A stretch of 64,000 bases of DNA from Leucobacter sp. OH1287 (GCF_003859945.1 NZ_RQYM01000005.1:1-64000); one strand, 5' to 3'. Positions 7,072 to 16,682 are shown, counted from the first letter of the stretch. A program made the numbers and translations. The notes: generated by a model from the letters alone, not told the origin.

Positions 7072-8667
7072 CGCGAGCTCGATCAGCTCCAGATACTCGG
7101 CGGTGAAGATATCCTCGGTTGCGTCCGGCATAATCAGCACCCGCTCCGGGTTGAGCGCGCTCACCGCGCCAGGATCGTGACTGACCAGCACAACCGCGCC
7201 CGTGAATCCGGCAAGCGCGGAGAGAATCTCCTCGCGGCTGGCCGGGTCAAGGTTGTTGGTTGGCTCATCAAGCAGCAGCACGTTCGCGCTCGAAACCACC
7301 AGCGTGGCAAGCGCCAGCCTGGTTTTTTCACCGCCGGAGAGCACGCCAGCGGGTTTGTGCACGTCATCACCGCTGAACAGGAACGAGCCGAGCACCCTGC
7401 GCGCCTCCGTCTCGGTCAGGTGCTGGGATGCGGAGAGCATGTTTTGCAGAACCGAACTTTTGACGTCGAGCGTTTCATGCTCCTGCGCGTAGTATCCGAG
7501 TTTCAAGCCGTGACCGGTGATTAACTCCCCCGTGTCGGGTTTTTCTACGCCCGCGAGTAACCGCAGCAGCGTGGTTTTGCCGGCGCCGTTGAGCCCCAGC
7601 ACAACAACCTTTGAGCCGCGGTCGATAGCAAGATCCACACCCGCAAAAATCTCGAGTGAGCCGTAGGATTTGCTGAGGCCAGCCGCCTGCAGCGGGGTTT
7701 TACCGCAGGGCGCGGGATCCGGGAAGCGAAGCTTGGCGACGCGATCCACCTGCCGCTCCTGCTCTAGCGAGCTGAGCATCTTCTCGGCACGGCGCACCAT
7801 CTGCTGCGCGGCTGCCGCCTTAGAGGCTTTCGCGCCGAAACGAGCAGCCTGGTCACGCAGGCTGTCCGCCTTCTTAATCGTGTTGGCGCGCTCCTTCCGG
7901 CGCCGCTCCTCGTCGGCGGCGCGCTGGCGGAGATACTGCTTCCAGCCCATGTTGTAGATGTCAATCACCTGACGGTTTGCGTCAAGATAAAACACCCGGT
8001 TAACGGTTTCATCAACGAGATCAACATCGTGGCTGATAATGATCAAGCCGCCGCGATAGGAGCGTAAAAAGTCGCGCAGCCACATAATCGAGTCCGCGTC
8101 CAGGTGGTTGGTGGGCTCGTCAAGGATCATCGTGTCGGCGTCGCTGAACAGGATCCGCGCGAGCTCAATGCGGCGGCGCTGACCGCCCGAGAGTGTTTTC
8201 AGCGGCTGGTTTAACACCCGGTCAGGCAGCCCCAGATTGCTTGAAATGGTTGCCGCCTCCGACTCTGCGGAGTACCCGCCGAGCGCGTGGAACCGGTCGG
8301 TGAGGTTGCCAAAGCGCTTCATCGCTTTTTCGGCGACAAGCGGATCCGCATCCGACATCTGCTCGGAGGCTCTTGCGATCTGCTGCTGCAGGGTGCCGAG
8401 GCCGCGGGCGTCAAGGATCCGGTGCCGCGCCAGCTGTTCGGGGTCGCCGCTGCGGGGATCCTGCGGCAGGAATCCGAGTTTGCCGTTGATTCTGACACTG
8501 CCCTCGCTCGGACTGAGCTCCCCCGAGAGGACCTTTGTCAGCGTTGTTTTACCGGCGCCGTTGCGGCCGACCAGCCCGACCTTGTCACCCGGGTTGATGG
8601 TGAACGAGACCCCAGACATGAGGCGGCGGGCGCCAACGTCAATCGCTAAGTCCTGTGCTTGAATCAA
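7069..8667 (-). CDS. ABC-F family ATPase (tandem ATP-binding domains, no membrane part)
   Basis: A 532-residue soluble protein with two ATP-binding domains: Walker A GRNGAGKT and GLNGAGKT, signatures LSGGQRRR and LSGGEKTR, Walker B MILDEPTNHLD and LLLDEPTNNLD. Between them lies the charged ABC-F linker (KQYLRQRAADEERRRKERAN). ABC-F proteins act on the ribosome, relieving stalls or antibiotic action; which type this is cannot be told. The frame opens at a TTG at 8697, but TTG at 8667 is preferred because GAGG lies 8 bases upstream and the protein then starts with the family-typical IQAQDL. It is separated from the suf operon by a strong terminator. Confidence 0.88.
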   Translation of the reverse strand: MIQAQDLAIDVGARRLMSGVSFTINPGDKVGLVGRNGAGKTTLTKVLSGELSPSEGSVRINGKLGFLPQDPRSGDPEQLARHRILDARGLGTLQQQIARASEQMSDADPLVAEKAMKRFGNLTDRFHALGGYSAESEAATISSNLGLPDRVLNQPLKTLSGGQRRRIELARILFSDADTMILDEPTNHLDADSIMWLRDFLRSYRGGLIIISHDVDLVDETVNRVFYLDANRQVIDIYNMGWKQYLRQRAADEERRRKERANTIKKADSLRDQAARFGAKASKAAAAQQMVRRAEKMLSSLEQERQVDRVAKLRFPDPAPCGKTPLQAAGLSKSYGSLEIFAGVDLAIDRGSKVVVLGLNGAGKTTLLRLLAGVEKPDTGELITGHGLKLGYYAQEHETLDVKSSVLQNMLSASQHLTETEARRVLGSFLFSGDDVHKPAGVLSGGEKTRLALATLVVSSANVLLLDEPTNNLDPASREEILSALAGFTGAVVLVSHDPGAVSALNPERVLIMPDATEDIFTAEYLELIELA

Positions 8668-8694
8668 AAGAAAAACCTCGTTGCGGCTGTTAAA

Positions 8695-8735
8695 CAAAAG
8701 TTGAGTGCCACAGCCTAAGAAACTGTGGCACTCAA
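8695..8735 (-). terminator. Terminator of the suf operon
   Basis: A perfect 13-bp stem, TTGAGTGCCACAG (8701-8713) with CTGTGGCACTCAA (8723-8735) and a 9-base loop, followed on the minus strand by CTTTTGTTT. It lies directly after the SufT-like gene. Confidence 0.8.
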
Positions 8736-8748
8736 GGAAAGAGACTGG

Positions 8749-9093
8749 CTAGATGCTGAACCCGAGGGCGCGCATCATATCGCGGCCGTCCTCGGTGATC
8801 CGCTGCGGAGTCCAGGGCGGCATCCACACCCAGTTGATGCGGAACGCCGCAACCAGCCCGTCAAGCGCCTCAGCGATGTCGTTCTCGATCACGTCGGTGA
8901 GCGGACAGCCGGCGCTTGTCAGTGTCATGCTGACCACGAGCGCATCGTTTGCCTGATCGTATGCGAGATCATAGATCAGCCCGAGATCGACGATGTTAAC
9001 GCCAAGCTCCGGGTCAGAAACGTTCTTCAACGCCTCCATCGCCTGCTCACGGAACTCAGGGTCAATTGTCTGCATTGTCGGCTGTGAACTCAT
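8749..9093 (-). CDS. Metal-sulfur cluster assembly factor (DUF59/MIP18 family, SufT-like)
   Basis: A 114-residue protein with the MIP18 core: ALKNVSDPELGVNIVDLGLIYDL near residues 20-42, and MTLTSAGCPLTDVIENDI later, whose cysteine is conserved. Such proteins assist maturation of Fe-S proteins and close the suf operon in many Actinobacteria. The ATG at 9093 is preceded by AGAGGAT. It is 45 bp downstream of sufC and followed by the operon terminator. Confidence 0.88.
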   Translation of the reverse strand: MSSQPTMQTIDPEFREQAMEALKNVSDPELGVNIVDLGLIYDLAYDQANDALVVSMTLTSAGCPLTDVIENDIAEALDGLVAAFRINWVWMPPWTPQRITEDGRDMMRALGFSI

Positions 9094-9138
9094 CTAAACC
9101 ATCCTCTGCTTACACGTACCTGTTGCTGCTTAGCTATT

Positions 9139-9906
9139 CTAGCCCTGTGCCGGCTGAATATCGAGGTAGCGGTCGTAACCCTCAGCCTCAAGCCGCTCAG
9201 CGAGCTCAGGACCGCCCTGCTCAGCAACCTTGCCGTCAACAAACACGTGCACAAAGTCTGGCTTAATGTAGTTGAGGATGCGGGTGTAGTGGGTGATCAG
9301 CAGCACGCCCATGTCGTTGTTGTCGTGTGCGCGGTTAACGCCCTCGGAGACGATGCGCAGCGCGTCAACGTCAAGGCCGGAGTCGGTCTCGTCGAGCAGC
9401 GCAAACTTTGGCTTCAGCAGCTCCAGCTGCAGGATCTCGGCGCGCTTCTTCTCACCGCCTGAGAAGCCCTCGTTAACGTTGCGCTCCATGAACTCGCCGC
9501 CCATGCGTAGGTTCGCCATCGCGGCTTTCACGTCCTTCATCCACTCGCGGATCGGAGGCGCGTCACCGTCGATAGCGGTTTTTGCGGTGCGCAGGAAGTT
9601 CGCCATGGTCACACCCGGAATCTCAACCGGGTACTGCATCGCCAGGAACAGGCCAGCCTTGGCGCGCTCATCAACCTCCATCTCAAGCACATCTTCACCG
9701 TCGAGGGTGATGGATCCGCCGGTCACCTCGTAGCTTGGGTGGCCAGCGATGGTTGATGCGAGGGTTGATTTGCCGGAGCCGTTTGGGCCCATAATCGCGT
9801 GGATCTCGCCGGAGTTGATGGTCAGATCAACGCCCTTCAGGATCTCTTTAATACCTTTGTCTGTCTCAACCTGTACCTGCAGGTCACGGATCTCTAGTGT
9901 TGACAT
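9139..9906 (-). CDS. sufC: Fe-S cluster assembly ATPase SufC
   Basis: A 255-residue ATPase that powers the SufBCD scaffold. Walker A GPNGSGKST is at residues 40-48, signature FSGGEKKRAEILQ near 149 and the SufC-specific Walker B FALLDETDSGLD near 170. The start ATG overlaps the last base of the upstream Rieske-gene stop (TAATG), indicating coupled translation. It is cytoplasmic; there is no membrane partner because SufB and SufD take that place. Confidence 0.95.
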   Translation of the reverse strand: MSTLEIRDLQVQVETDKGIKEILKGVDLTINSGEIHAIMGPNGSGKSTLASTIAGHPSYEVTGGSITLDGEDVLEMEVDERAKAGLFLAMQYPVEIPGVTMANFLRTAKTAIDGDAPPIREWMKDVKAAMANLRMGGEFMERNVNEGFSGGEKKRAEILQLELLKPKFALLDETDSGLDVDALRIVSEGVNRAHDNNDMGVLLITHYTRILNYIKPDFVHVFVDGKVAEQGGPELAERLEAEGYDRYLDIQPAQG

Positions 9907-10241
9907 TAGTCGTCTTTATCCTTATAAATCGGAGTCGGGTCTATAAAAATTTCGTCGTCGGTTATCTCAACCGCGTAAACGGGAACTGGTTCGTAGGCGG
10001 GAAGGTTTTGTGGCCAGCCGGTTTTCAGAGAAAACCTGGAACCATGTGCCCAGCACTCTAGCGTGCAATCCTCCACAAAACCCTCACTGAGTGAGATTTC
10101 GCCGTGTGTGCAACTGTCGCCGATCGCGTAAACATCGCCGGCGGAATCGCGCACAACCGCAATTGCTTGGCCAGCAATCTCGATGCGTTTCGGTGTGTCA
10201 ACCTGCACCTCTGCGGCCGGGCAAACCCTCACAAATGGCAC
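9906..10241 (-). CDS. Rieske-type [2Fe-2S] ferredoxin in the suf operon
   Basis: A 111-residue protein with both Rieske ligand pairs: Cys44-x-His46 (CTHGE) and Cys63-x2-His66 (CWAHG). It belongs to the non-haem dioxygenase ferredoxin group and sits between sufD and sufC, a position conserved in many Actinobacteria, where it probably supplies electrons or assists cluster assembly. The start is GTG at 10241, 2 bp after sufD. Its exact electron partner is unknown. Confidence 0.9.
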   Translation of the reverse strand: MPFVRVCPAAEVQVDTPKRIEIAGQAIAVVRDSAGDVYAIGDSCTHGEISLSEGFVEDCTLECWAHGSRFSLKTGWPQNLPAYEPVPVYAVEITDDEIFIDPTPIYKDKDD

Positions 10242-10243
10242 CG

Positions 10244-11407
10244 CTACTGCCCCACTCCCGCGGCGATTGCGGCGTCGGACCGCGCCAGCTCAGTCTCCAG
10301 CTTCGCCTCCAGCTCAGCGGCGATCTCCTCGTTGTCGATCTCCTGCACAATCTCGTTCAAGAAGCCGTGCACAACCAGGCGACGAGCGGTGAACTCGTCA
10401 ATGCCGCGAGCCATCAGGTAGAACAGCTGATCCTCTTCAAAACGGCCGGTCGCTGAGGCGTGACCCGCTCCTTCAATATCGCCGCACTCAATCTCCAGGT
10501 TCGGAACAGAGTCGGCTTTCGGGCCTGATCCGAGAATCAGGTTGCGGTTCTCCTCGTAGCTGTCGGTGCCAACAGCCTCCGGGCCGATCAGCACATCGCC
10601 GATCCACACGGTGTGTGAACCCTTGCCCTGCAGCGCACCCTTGTAGTTAACACGTGAGCGGCAGTTTGGCGCCTGGTGGTTGATCCACACCTGGTGCTCA
10701 AAGTGCTGACCCGGGTCAGCGAAATAGAGGCCGAACAGCTCGGCGTCGCCGCCCTGGTTAACCAGGTGGGCTGACGGGTTGAGTCGCACAAGACCACCTG
10801 TTAGGGTGACTGCGATGTGCTTCAGGAAGGCATCGCGGCCAATCTTGGCGTGGTGCGCTGAGACGTGCTTGGCGCTGTCGTCCCACTCGGCGAGAGTGAC
10901 GAAGGTTAGCTTTGCGCCGTCGCCGACGTTAATCTCGACGGTTTCTGTGAGTTTTGCGTTGCCCTCGTATGCGAGGATGACGAGTGCCTGCGCGTGTGGT
11001 TTCACATCAACAAAAATGTGACCTGCTGCAGCGGCATCACCGAAATCAGAGAGGCGGATCACGGCCTGTTTCTGCTCTTCGCCGCTAACCTCAATCAACA
11101 GCGCTTCATCGAAGCTGTTCCACGCCCGCATCGCGGCGAGATCCTCGGGAGCGTGGGTGCTGCCGAGACGGCTGTCGTCGCGGCCAATCCAACTGATTTC
11201 AACACCCGCGGTTTTCGGGTCAGCGATCGCGGGTTTAGCGCTCACCAGCGGACCGTCAAGCAGTTCACTAATCTGCTTCACCGGGGTGTAACGCCACTCT
11301 GCCTCGCGGCCGTTAACCGGTTTGAAATCACTGAGGTCGAATGACGCTGGCCGCTCAGAACGGGTCTGGACGGGAACAAACTTCTCAACGTTGTGGTTAA
11401 TACCCAT
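10244..11407 (-). CDS. sufD: Fe-S cluster assembly protein SufD
   Basis: A 387-residue beta-helix scaffold protein that pairs with SufB. It shows the family run GDIEGAGHASATGRFEEDQLFYLMARGID near residues 315-340 and ends in the helical RRLVVHGFLNEIV segment. Start ATG at 11407 lies 2 bp after the sufB stop. sufS and sufU, often next in actinobacterial suf operons, are not here. Confidence 0.93.
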   Translation of the reverse strand: MGINHNVEKFVPVQTRSERPASFDLSDFKPVNGREAEWRYTPVKQISELLDGPLVSAKPAIADPKTAGVEISWIGRDDSRLGSTHAPEDLAAMRAWNSFDEALLIEVSGEEQKQAVIRLSDFGDAAAAGHIFVDVKPHAQALVILAYEGNAKLTETVEINVGDGAKLTFVTLAEWDDSAKHVSAHHAKIGRDAFLKHIAVTLTGGLVRLNPSAHLVNQGGDAELFGLYFADPGQHFEHQVWINHQAPNCRSRVNYKGALQGKGSHTVWIGDVLIGPEAVGTDSYEENRNLILGSGPKADSVPNLEIECGDIEGAGHASATGRFEEDQLFYLMARGIDEFTARRLVVHGFLNEIVQEIDNEEIAAELEAKLETELARSDAAIAAGVGQ

Positions 11408-11409
11408 GT

Positions 11410-12828
11410 TTAGCCAACGGATCCTTCCATGCTCATGTCAATCAGCTTGTTTAGCTCGAGAGCGTATTCCATTGGCAGCTCTCTGGCGATCGGCTCAATA
11501 AAGCCGCGCACAATCATGCTCATCGCCTCAGTCTCCTCCAGGCCGCGGCTCATCAGGTAGAACAGCTGTGCTTCACTAACCTTTGTAACGGTTGCCTCGT
11601 GGCCGAGCTGCACATCATCAACCCGAATATCAATCGCCGGGTAGGTGTCGGAGCGGGAGATCCGGTCAACCAGCAGCGCGTCACAGATAACCGAGTTGGC
11701 TGAAGAGTGTGCGTTCTCTGCGATCCGCACCTCGCCACGGTAGCCTGCGCGACCGCCGCCGCGGGCGATCGACTTCGAGATAATCGATGACTGGGTGTGC
11801 GGCGCCAAGTGGATCATCTTCGCACCAGCGTCCTGGTGCTGTCCAGGGCCTGCAAACGCAACCGACAGGGTCTCACCCTTGGCATGCTCACCTGTTAGGA
11901 AGATTGACGGGTACTTCATGGTAACTTTTGAGCCGATGTTGCCGTCAACCCACTCCATGGTTGCGCCCTCTTCCGCGATTGCGCGCTTGGTCACCAGGTT
12001 GTAAACGTTGGTGGACCAGTTCTGGATTGTTGTGTAGCGGACGCGAGCGTTCTTCTTGACAATGATCTCAACAACCGCGGAGTGCAGCGAGTCGGTTTTG
12101 TAGATTGGGGCGGTGCAGCCCTCAATGTAATGGACGTAGCTGCCCTCGTCCGCGATAATCAGGGTGCGCTCGAACTGCCCCATGTTCTCGGTGTTGATGC
12201 GGAAGTAGGCTTGCAGTGGAATCTCTACGTGAACGCCCTTCGGGACGTAGACGAAGGATCCACCAGACCAGACAGCGGTGTTGAGTGCGGCAAACTTGTT
12301 ATCGCCGGACGGGATAACGGTGCCGAAGTACTCCTCGAAAATCTCCGGGTGCTCTTTCAGCGCGGTGTCGGTGTCGAGGAAGATAACGCCCTGCGCCTCA
12401 AGATCCTCACGAATCTGGTGGTAAACCACCTCAGACTCGTACTGCGCTGCAACACCGGCAACCAGGCGCTGGCGCTCAGCCTCGGGGATACCGAGTCGCT
12501 CGTAGGTGTTTTTAATGTCCTCTGGCAGGTCTTCCCAGGTTTGTGCCTGACGCTCGGTTGAACGCACAAAGTATTTAATGTTGTCGAAGTCGATATCAGA
12601 GAGGTCAGCGCCCCAGCTCGGCATCGGCTTGCGATCAAACAGCTGCAGCGCCTTCAGGCGGCGTTTCAGCATCCACTCTGGTTCGTTCTTGAGACGTGAG
12701 ATGTCGCGAACCACATCCTCGTCTAAACCGCGTTTCGCGCTAGCGCCGGCACTGTCAGAGTCGTGCCAGCCGAACTCGTAGTTGCCCAGATCCTGTAGCT
12801 CCGGACGATCAATGAGCACGTCTGTCAT
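11410..12828 (-). CDS. sufB: Fe-S cluster assembly protein SufB
   Basis: A 472-residue scaffold subunit. The family segments [20 protein letters not shown] and EGCTAPIY are present, the latter with the conserved cysteine, and the C-terminal half has [18 protein letters not shown] at 12828 is chosen over an in-frame upstream start because GGGGGAGGATGCG directly precedes it. It is the first gene of sufB-sufD-Rieske-sufC-sufT-like. No SufR repressor gene precedes it; instead the divergent neighbour is ctaA. Confidence 0.95.
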   Translation of the reverse strand: MTDVLIDRPELQDLGNYEFGWHDSDSAGASAKRGLDEDVVRDISRLKNEPEWMLKRRLKALQLFDRKPMPSWGADLSDIDFDNIKYFVRSTERQAQTWEDLPEDIKNTYERLGIPEAERQRLVAGVAAQYESEVVYHQIREDLEAQGVIFLDTDTALKEHPEIFEEYFGTVIPSGDNKFAALNTAVWSGGSFVYVPKGVHVEIPLQAYFRINTENMGQFERTLIIADEGSYVHYIEGCTAPIYKTDSLHSAVVEIIVKKNARVRYTTIQNWSTNVYNLVTKRAIAEEGATMEWVDGNIGSKVTMKYPSIFLTGEHAKGETLSVAFAGPGQHQDAGAKMIHLAPHTQSSIISKSIARGGGRAGYRGEVRIAENAHSSANSVICDALLVDRISRSDTYPAIDIRVDDVQLGHEATVTKVSEAQLFYLMSRGLEETEAMSMIVRGFIEPIARELPMEYALELNKLIDMSMEGSVG

Positions 12829-12992
12829 CGCATCCTCCCCCTTCAACGCAACAATTGCAGCCTAAAGTTTCGGGTAGATTTCTAGTCACAGTGATGATCT
12901 CAACCACGGTTAGGCGCAACAGTGCAGTATTCTTTAAATAAGTGATATTTCTTGTTTTGCAATTCTACCGGTAAATCGAGCTGAACTTTAGT

Positions 12993-13004
12993 AAGGTTTA
13001 CCTT
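12993..13004. promoter_or_regulatory. Candidate operator between sufB and ctaA
   Basis: AAGGTTTACCTT has arms AAGGT and ACCTT around TT in the 221-bp divergent region. With its flanks it matches the DtxR/IdeR consensus at about 11 of 19 positions by eye. A shared iron or redox regulator of Fe-S assembly and haem A synthesis is plausible but not proven. The rest of the gap is A+T-rich, with no confident -35/-10 pair. Confidence 0.35.
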
Positions 13005-13049
13005 GGCTTGTTGCAACACCAATCAGAAACTACTTAAGGATCGGTAATC

Positions 13050-13988
13050 TTGTCTGACTATGCCGGCACGATAGCACCTGAAAATAAAAAACAGTGGTCG
13101 CTTTTAAAGGTTGCGGCCTGGGCTTCAATGATCGCAAACACGGTAATTATTGCGACCGGCGGGGCGGTGCGATTGACCGGATCCGGGCTCGGCTGCCCAA
13201 CCTGGCCGCTGTGCACAGCCGACTCGCTGGTGCCAACCAGTGAACTCAGCTGGCACAGCGCGATTGAGTTCGGAAACCGCTTGATGACCGGTGTTCTCTG
13301 CCTGATTGCGGGCGCCGTGATTGTGCTGGTGTGGCGCTGGCGGAAACAGCGACGTGACCTGTTTGTGCTCGCCCTCATCGTGATCGGCGGGATCCTGCTG
13401 CAGGCGGTTGTTGGCGGAATTACGGTGTGGACGGGTCTTAACCCGGTGATTGTCGGGATCCACTACGTTGCCTCAACGGTTTTGGTGGCCGTTGCATCCG
13501 CGTTTATCGCTGTTATGCCATACCCGCCGGGGCCGCGTAAAAAGGTTGTGCCGGAGTCGTTCTTGATGCTTTTGCACCTGGTTTCTGCGCTCGTTGGCAT
13601 CACAATTATTATCGGTGTGCTGACTACCGCGAACGGCCCACACTCCGGTGACGCGAACGTGCTGCGCAACGGTATTGATGCACAACTGCTCGCCCACTTC
13701 CACGCCTGGCCGGGATACGCGCTAGCGGCGATGGCGCTGATCGCGCTGCTCTGGGCGCTGTTCGCGAAACTGGTTGTGTGGCGTTACCTGGTTGCGCTGG
13801 TGCTGGTGATTATTGTGCAGATCGCGGTTGGTGTCTACCAGGCGAGGTTCGGTTTACCGCCGTTTGCGGTCGGTGTGCACATGGTGCTCGCCGCTGTTAC
13901 CGCGTCAATTACCGTGTTTGCCTTAATACGCTGTAAAAAACCGGTCAGCGTGAAAGAAAAAGCAATAAGATTGCTTGCAGACGACTAA
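13050..13988 (+). CDS. ctaA: Heme A synthase (COX15/CtaA)
   Basis: A 312-residue membrane protein with about eight transmembrane helices that oxidises haem O to haem A. Diagnostic pieces are RLTGSGLGCPTWPLC (cysteine pair), WHSAIEFGNRL (His-x3-Glu-x2-Asn-Arg), GIHYVAS, HFHAWPGYAL and GVHMVLAAV, which carry the haem-ligand histidines. The start is TTG at 13050 with AAGGA nine bases upstream. It is divergent from sufB and not adjacent to ctaB, from which it is separated by a PLP decarboxylase gene. Confidence 0.93.
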   Translation: MSDYAGTIAPENKKQWSLLKVAAWASMIANTVIIATGGAVRLTGSGLGCPTWPLCTADSLVPTSELSWHSAIEFGNRLMTGVLCLIAGAVIVLVWRWRKQRRDLFVLALIVIGGILLQAVVGGITVWTGLNPVIVGIHYVASTVLVAVASAFIAVMPYPPGPRKKVVPESFLMLLHLVSALVGITIIIGVLTTANGPHSGDANVLRNGIDAQLLAHFHAWPGYALAAMALIALLWALFAKLVVWRYLVALVLVIIVQIAVGVYQARFGLPPFAVGVHMVLAAVTASITVFALIRCKKPVSVKEKAIRLLADD

Positions 13989-14016
13989 TTAAAACACTCA
14001 ATACATAGGAGAAAAT

Positions 14017-15375
14017 ATGACAACGAGAATGCACGACAACTCTGCATTTTCTGAGCACATTGTTGATTTGGTGCTCGACTATTCCAAGCGACGATTGCTC
14101 GCAGACGATATCCCCATCGACCGTGGCTCAACCGAGCGTGAACTGCAGCGGCTTGCAGGAAAGACTATTACCGCCGATGGTATCGGCACAGCCAGGGCGC
14201 TGGGACTCTTCGAGCACGTGCTCGCTCCCGCGTGTGTGACAACCGAGCATCCGCGCAACCTCGCTTTTATTCCGAGTGCTCCAACCAAGGCCGCTGCGGC
14301 GTTCGACGTTGTGGTTAGCGCCAGTTCAATCTTTGGTGGATCATGGAAAGAAGCATCCGGGGTTGTGCACGCCGAAAATGAGACGCTCGCCTGGCTCGCT
14401 AAGGAGTTTGGGTTCCCCGAAACCGCCGGTGGCGTGTTTGTGCAGGGAGGCACAGTAGGTAACCTCAGCGCGCTTGTTGCGGCGCGTGAGAAGGCGCAGC
14501 GTAAGAACCCTAACTTCACCGGTCGCTGGAAGATTATCTGCAGCAAAGAGGCCCACAGCTCAATCAAGTCAGCCTGTCACGTGATGGGCGCTGAGGCGGT
14601 GCTCGTTCCCGGAGATAAGAACGGTAAACTGCGCGGCGACGCTGTACGTGAGGCGCTAACCGAACACGGTGAGGCGGTGTGCGCGGTTGTTGCAACCGGT
14701 GGCGCAACCAACTTCGGAATCGTTGACGCAATCAACGAGGTTGCTGAGCTGAAGTCTGAGTTTGATTTCTGGCTGCACGTTGATGGCGCCTACGGCCTCG
14801 CCGCGGCCCTCACCGATATTCGTCGCGACAAGTTCGCTGGCCTCGAGCACGCTGATTCGGCTATTGTGGATCCGCACAAGTGGCTCTTCTCCCCCTACGA
14901 TGCCTGCGCCCTCATCTACCGTGACCCGGAGGAGGGTCGCCGCGCGCACACCCAGAAGGCGGAGTACCTGGACGTGCTCACCGAGACCGTAGAGTTCAAC
15001 CCGTCCGACTACGCGATCCAGCTGACCCGCAGGGCGCGTGGCTTGCCTACCTGGTTCTCACTGGCTGTTTACGGCACCGATGCTTACCGTGAGGCGATCA
15101 GCCACTCGATTGAGCTCGCTGACCGTGCCGCAGCAGAGATTAAAAAGCGCAAGGAGCTTGAGCTGGTGCGCGAGCCAGAGCTGTCGGTTGTTGTGTTTAA
15201 ACGTCGCGGGTGGAAGCAGGAGGACTACGATCGCTGGTCTGATGAGCTGCTTGCCGACGAGGTTGGTTTCGTGGTTCCGAGCTCCTTCAACGGTGAACCG
15301 GTTCTGCGCTTTGCGCTGATCAACCCGCGCACAACCTTCGAGGACCTGCTGTTGATCCTCGACCGACTGAAGTAG
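14017..15375 (+). CDS. Pyridoxal-phosphate-dependent group II decarboxylase
   Basis: A 452-residue enzyme of the glutamate / aromatic amino acid decarboxylase family. The cofactor lysine is Lys288 in VDPHKWLF, the ring-contact aspartate is in HVDGAYG (254-260), and VQGGTVGNLSAL (142-153) binds phosphate. The substrate could be 2,4-diaminobutyrate, glutamate, aspartate or an aromatic amino acid; the sequence does not decide. AGGAG precedes the ATG. It lies 28 bp after ctaA on the same strand and ends in a strong terminator, so the two may share a transcript although no functional link is evident. Confidence 0.85.
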   Translation: MTTRMHDNSAFSEHIVDLVLDYSKRRLLADDIPIDRGSTERELQRLAGKTITADGIGTARALGLFEHVLAPACVTTEHPRNLAFIPSAPTKAAAAFDVVVSASSIFGGSWKEASGVVHAENETLAWLAKEFGFPETAGGVFVQGGTVGNLSALVAAREKAQRKNPNFTGRWKIICSKEAHSSIKSACHVMGAEAVLVPGDKNGKLRGDAVREALTEHGEAVCAVVATGGATNFGIVDAINEVAELKSEFDFWLHVDGAYGLAAALTDIRRDKFAGLEHADSAIVDPHKWLFSPYDACALIYRDPEEGRRAHTQKAEYLDVLTETVEFNPSDYAIQLTRRARGLPTWFSLAVYGTDAYREAISHSIELADRAAAEIKKRKELELVREPELSVVVFKRRGWKQEDYDRWSDELLADEVGFVVPSSFNGEPVLRFALINPRTTFEDLLLILDRLK

Positions 15376-15393
15376 TCGCGAGACAGGCTGTAG

Positions 15394-15431
15394 AAAACCG
15401 CTCTGGCGCAGATTGCGCCGGGGCGGTTTTT
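15394..15431. terminator. Terminator after the PLP decarboxylase gene
   Basis: AAAACCGC (15394-15401) pairs with GCGGTTTT (15423-15430), with an inner GGCGCA/TGCGCC stem, followed by T. It can also serve ctaB from the other side. Bases 15432-15543 contain no gene. Confidence 0.8.
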
Positions 15432-15543
15432 AGTGTGCGCGGCAAAATCGCCGTGAGCTGACAGCTCTGCTATCGGGTTGTGTTGGGCTAGCGGGGTTTA
15501 GCTGCGGGCGTTTGCCTTGGGCGGATCCGCTTAAGAAAACCGC

Positions 15544-16542
15544 TTAGAAAGGCAGCAGCGGATCGATTGCGATCGCGAGCGACAGCACGGTCAGGTAGCT
15601 GATGGATCCGTGGAACACCCGCATCGGCTTCCCCTCGCGGCCGTAAATTGCGTGGTGGTAGAGCAGGTGTGACTCGATAATAAAGTAGGCACCGGAGAGG
15701 ACCGCGAGCACCGTGTAAACAATGCCCATGTTTGCAACTGGGATCAGCAGCAGAGAGCACGCAACCGTCGCCCAGGTGTAAAGAATAATCTGCAAACCTA
15801 CGGTGATTCTGCCGCGCACAACACCCAGCATCGGGACACCGGCTGCCGCATAGTCCTCACGGTATTTCATCGACAGCGGCCAGTAGTGCGGCGGCGTCCA
15901 GAGGAAGATGACAAGGAAGAAGATCCACGCACCCCAGTCGAGATTGCCGGTGACGGCGGCCCAGCCGATAAGCACCGGGAAGCAGCCTGCAATGCCACCC
16001 CAGATAATGTTTTGTTCGCTGTGGCGCTTCAGCACAATCGTATATATCACGACGTAGAAGAAGATCGCGAGCAGCCCAAGCAGCGCAGCCAGCCAGTTGG
16101 TTGTCAAGAGTAACCAAACGATTGACACAACACCCAGCACCCAGGCGAAGATCAGCGCGTTACGGTCTGAAATCTCACCGGTGACGAGGGGTCTGCCGCT
16201 TGTGCGACGCATTTTGCGATCCATATCGCGGTCGATATAGCAGTTGAACGCCCCCGCGGAGCCCGCGCTCATCGCGCCGCCGATCAGGGTTGCAAGCACC
16301 AGCCAAAGGTTGGGCAGGCCGTTTTGCGCGAGGATCATCGCGGGGACCGTCACAACCAGCAAAAGCTCCATAACACGGGGCTTTGTCAGCGAAATATAGG
16401 CCGCAATGGTTTTTGAGAGGGGTCGCTTCACCGGAGCCGCTGCACCGTGCTGTTGTGCTGCCGCACCGTCTTGCTGTGCCGCTGCACCCGGTTGCTGTGC
16501 CGAAGCTCCCTGCTGCTGAACTGAAAAAGCGCCTGTAGACAT
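15544..16542 (-). CDS. ctaB: Protoheme IX farnesyltransferase (heme O synthase)
   Basis: A 332-residue UbiA-type prenyltransferase with about nine membrane helices; it attaches farnesyl to haem B. The two Asp-rich motifs are [20 protein letters not shown] and the [12 protein letters not shown] loop. The frame runs open to 16704, but ATG at 16542 gives the expected protein. A TAAACT element (16551-16556) lies 8 bases before that ATG with no Shine-Dalgarno, suggesting a leaderless mRNA. Residues 9-36 are a perfect four-copy heptad repeat absent from usual CtaB proteins. It is divergent from tkt. Just past its TAA the sequence TAAGCGG recurs. Confidence 0.92.
   Translation of the reverse strand: MSTGAFSVQQQGASAQQPGAAAQQDGAAAQQHGAAAPVKRPLSKTIAAYISLTKPRVMELLLVVTVPAMILAQNGLPNLWLVLATLIGGAMSAGSAGAFNCYIDRDMDRKMRRTSGRPLVTGEISDRNALIFAWVLGVVSIVWLLLTTNWLAALLGLLAIFFYVVIYTIVLKRHSEQNIIWGGIAGCFPVLIGWAAVTGNLDWGAWIFFLVIFLWTPPHYWPLSMKYREDYAAAGVPMLGVVRGRITVGLQIILYTWATVACSLLLIPVANMGIVYTVLAVLSGAYFIIESHLLYHHAIYGREGKPMRVFHGSISYLTVLSLAIAIDPLLPF
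16435..16518 (-). repeat. 21-bp coding tandem repeat (4 copies) in ctaB
   Basis: Four consecutive heptads of the form QQxGAxA ([28 protein letters not shown]) encode residues 9-36 of CtaB. The DNA units are similar but not identical, so the repeat is not brand new, and it sits just before the first membrane helix. Confidence 0.85.
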
Positions 16543-16682
16543 CACGACCAAGTTTAGACTAATTGTCTGATGTTTTGGTTGAAATACTCTCAGGAATGCC
16601 AGCCGTTTTATTTCTAAAAAACAAGTCGATGCTTTAGGCTTGTAAGGGTAGTTTGATTTAGCTGATGCGAGGCAGGAACAGT

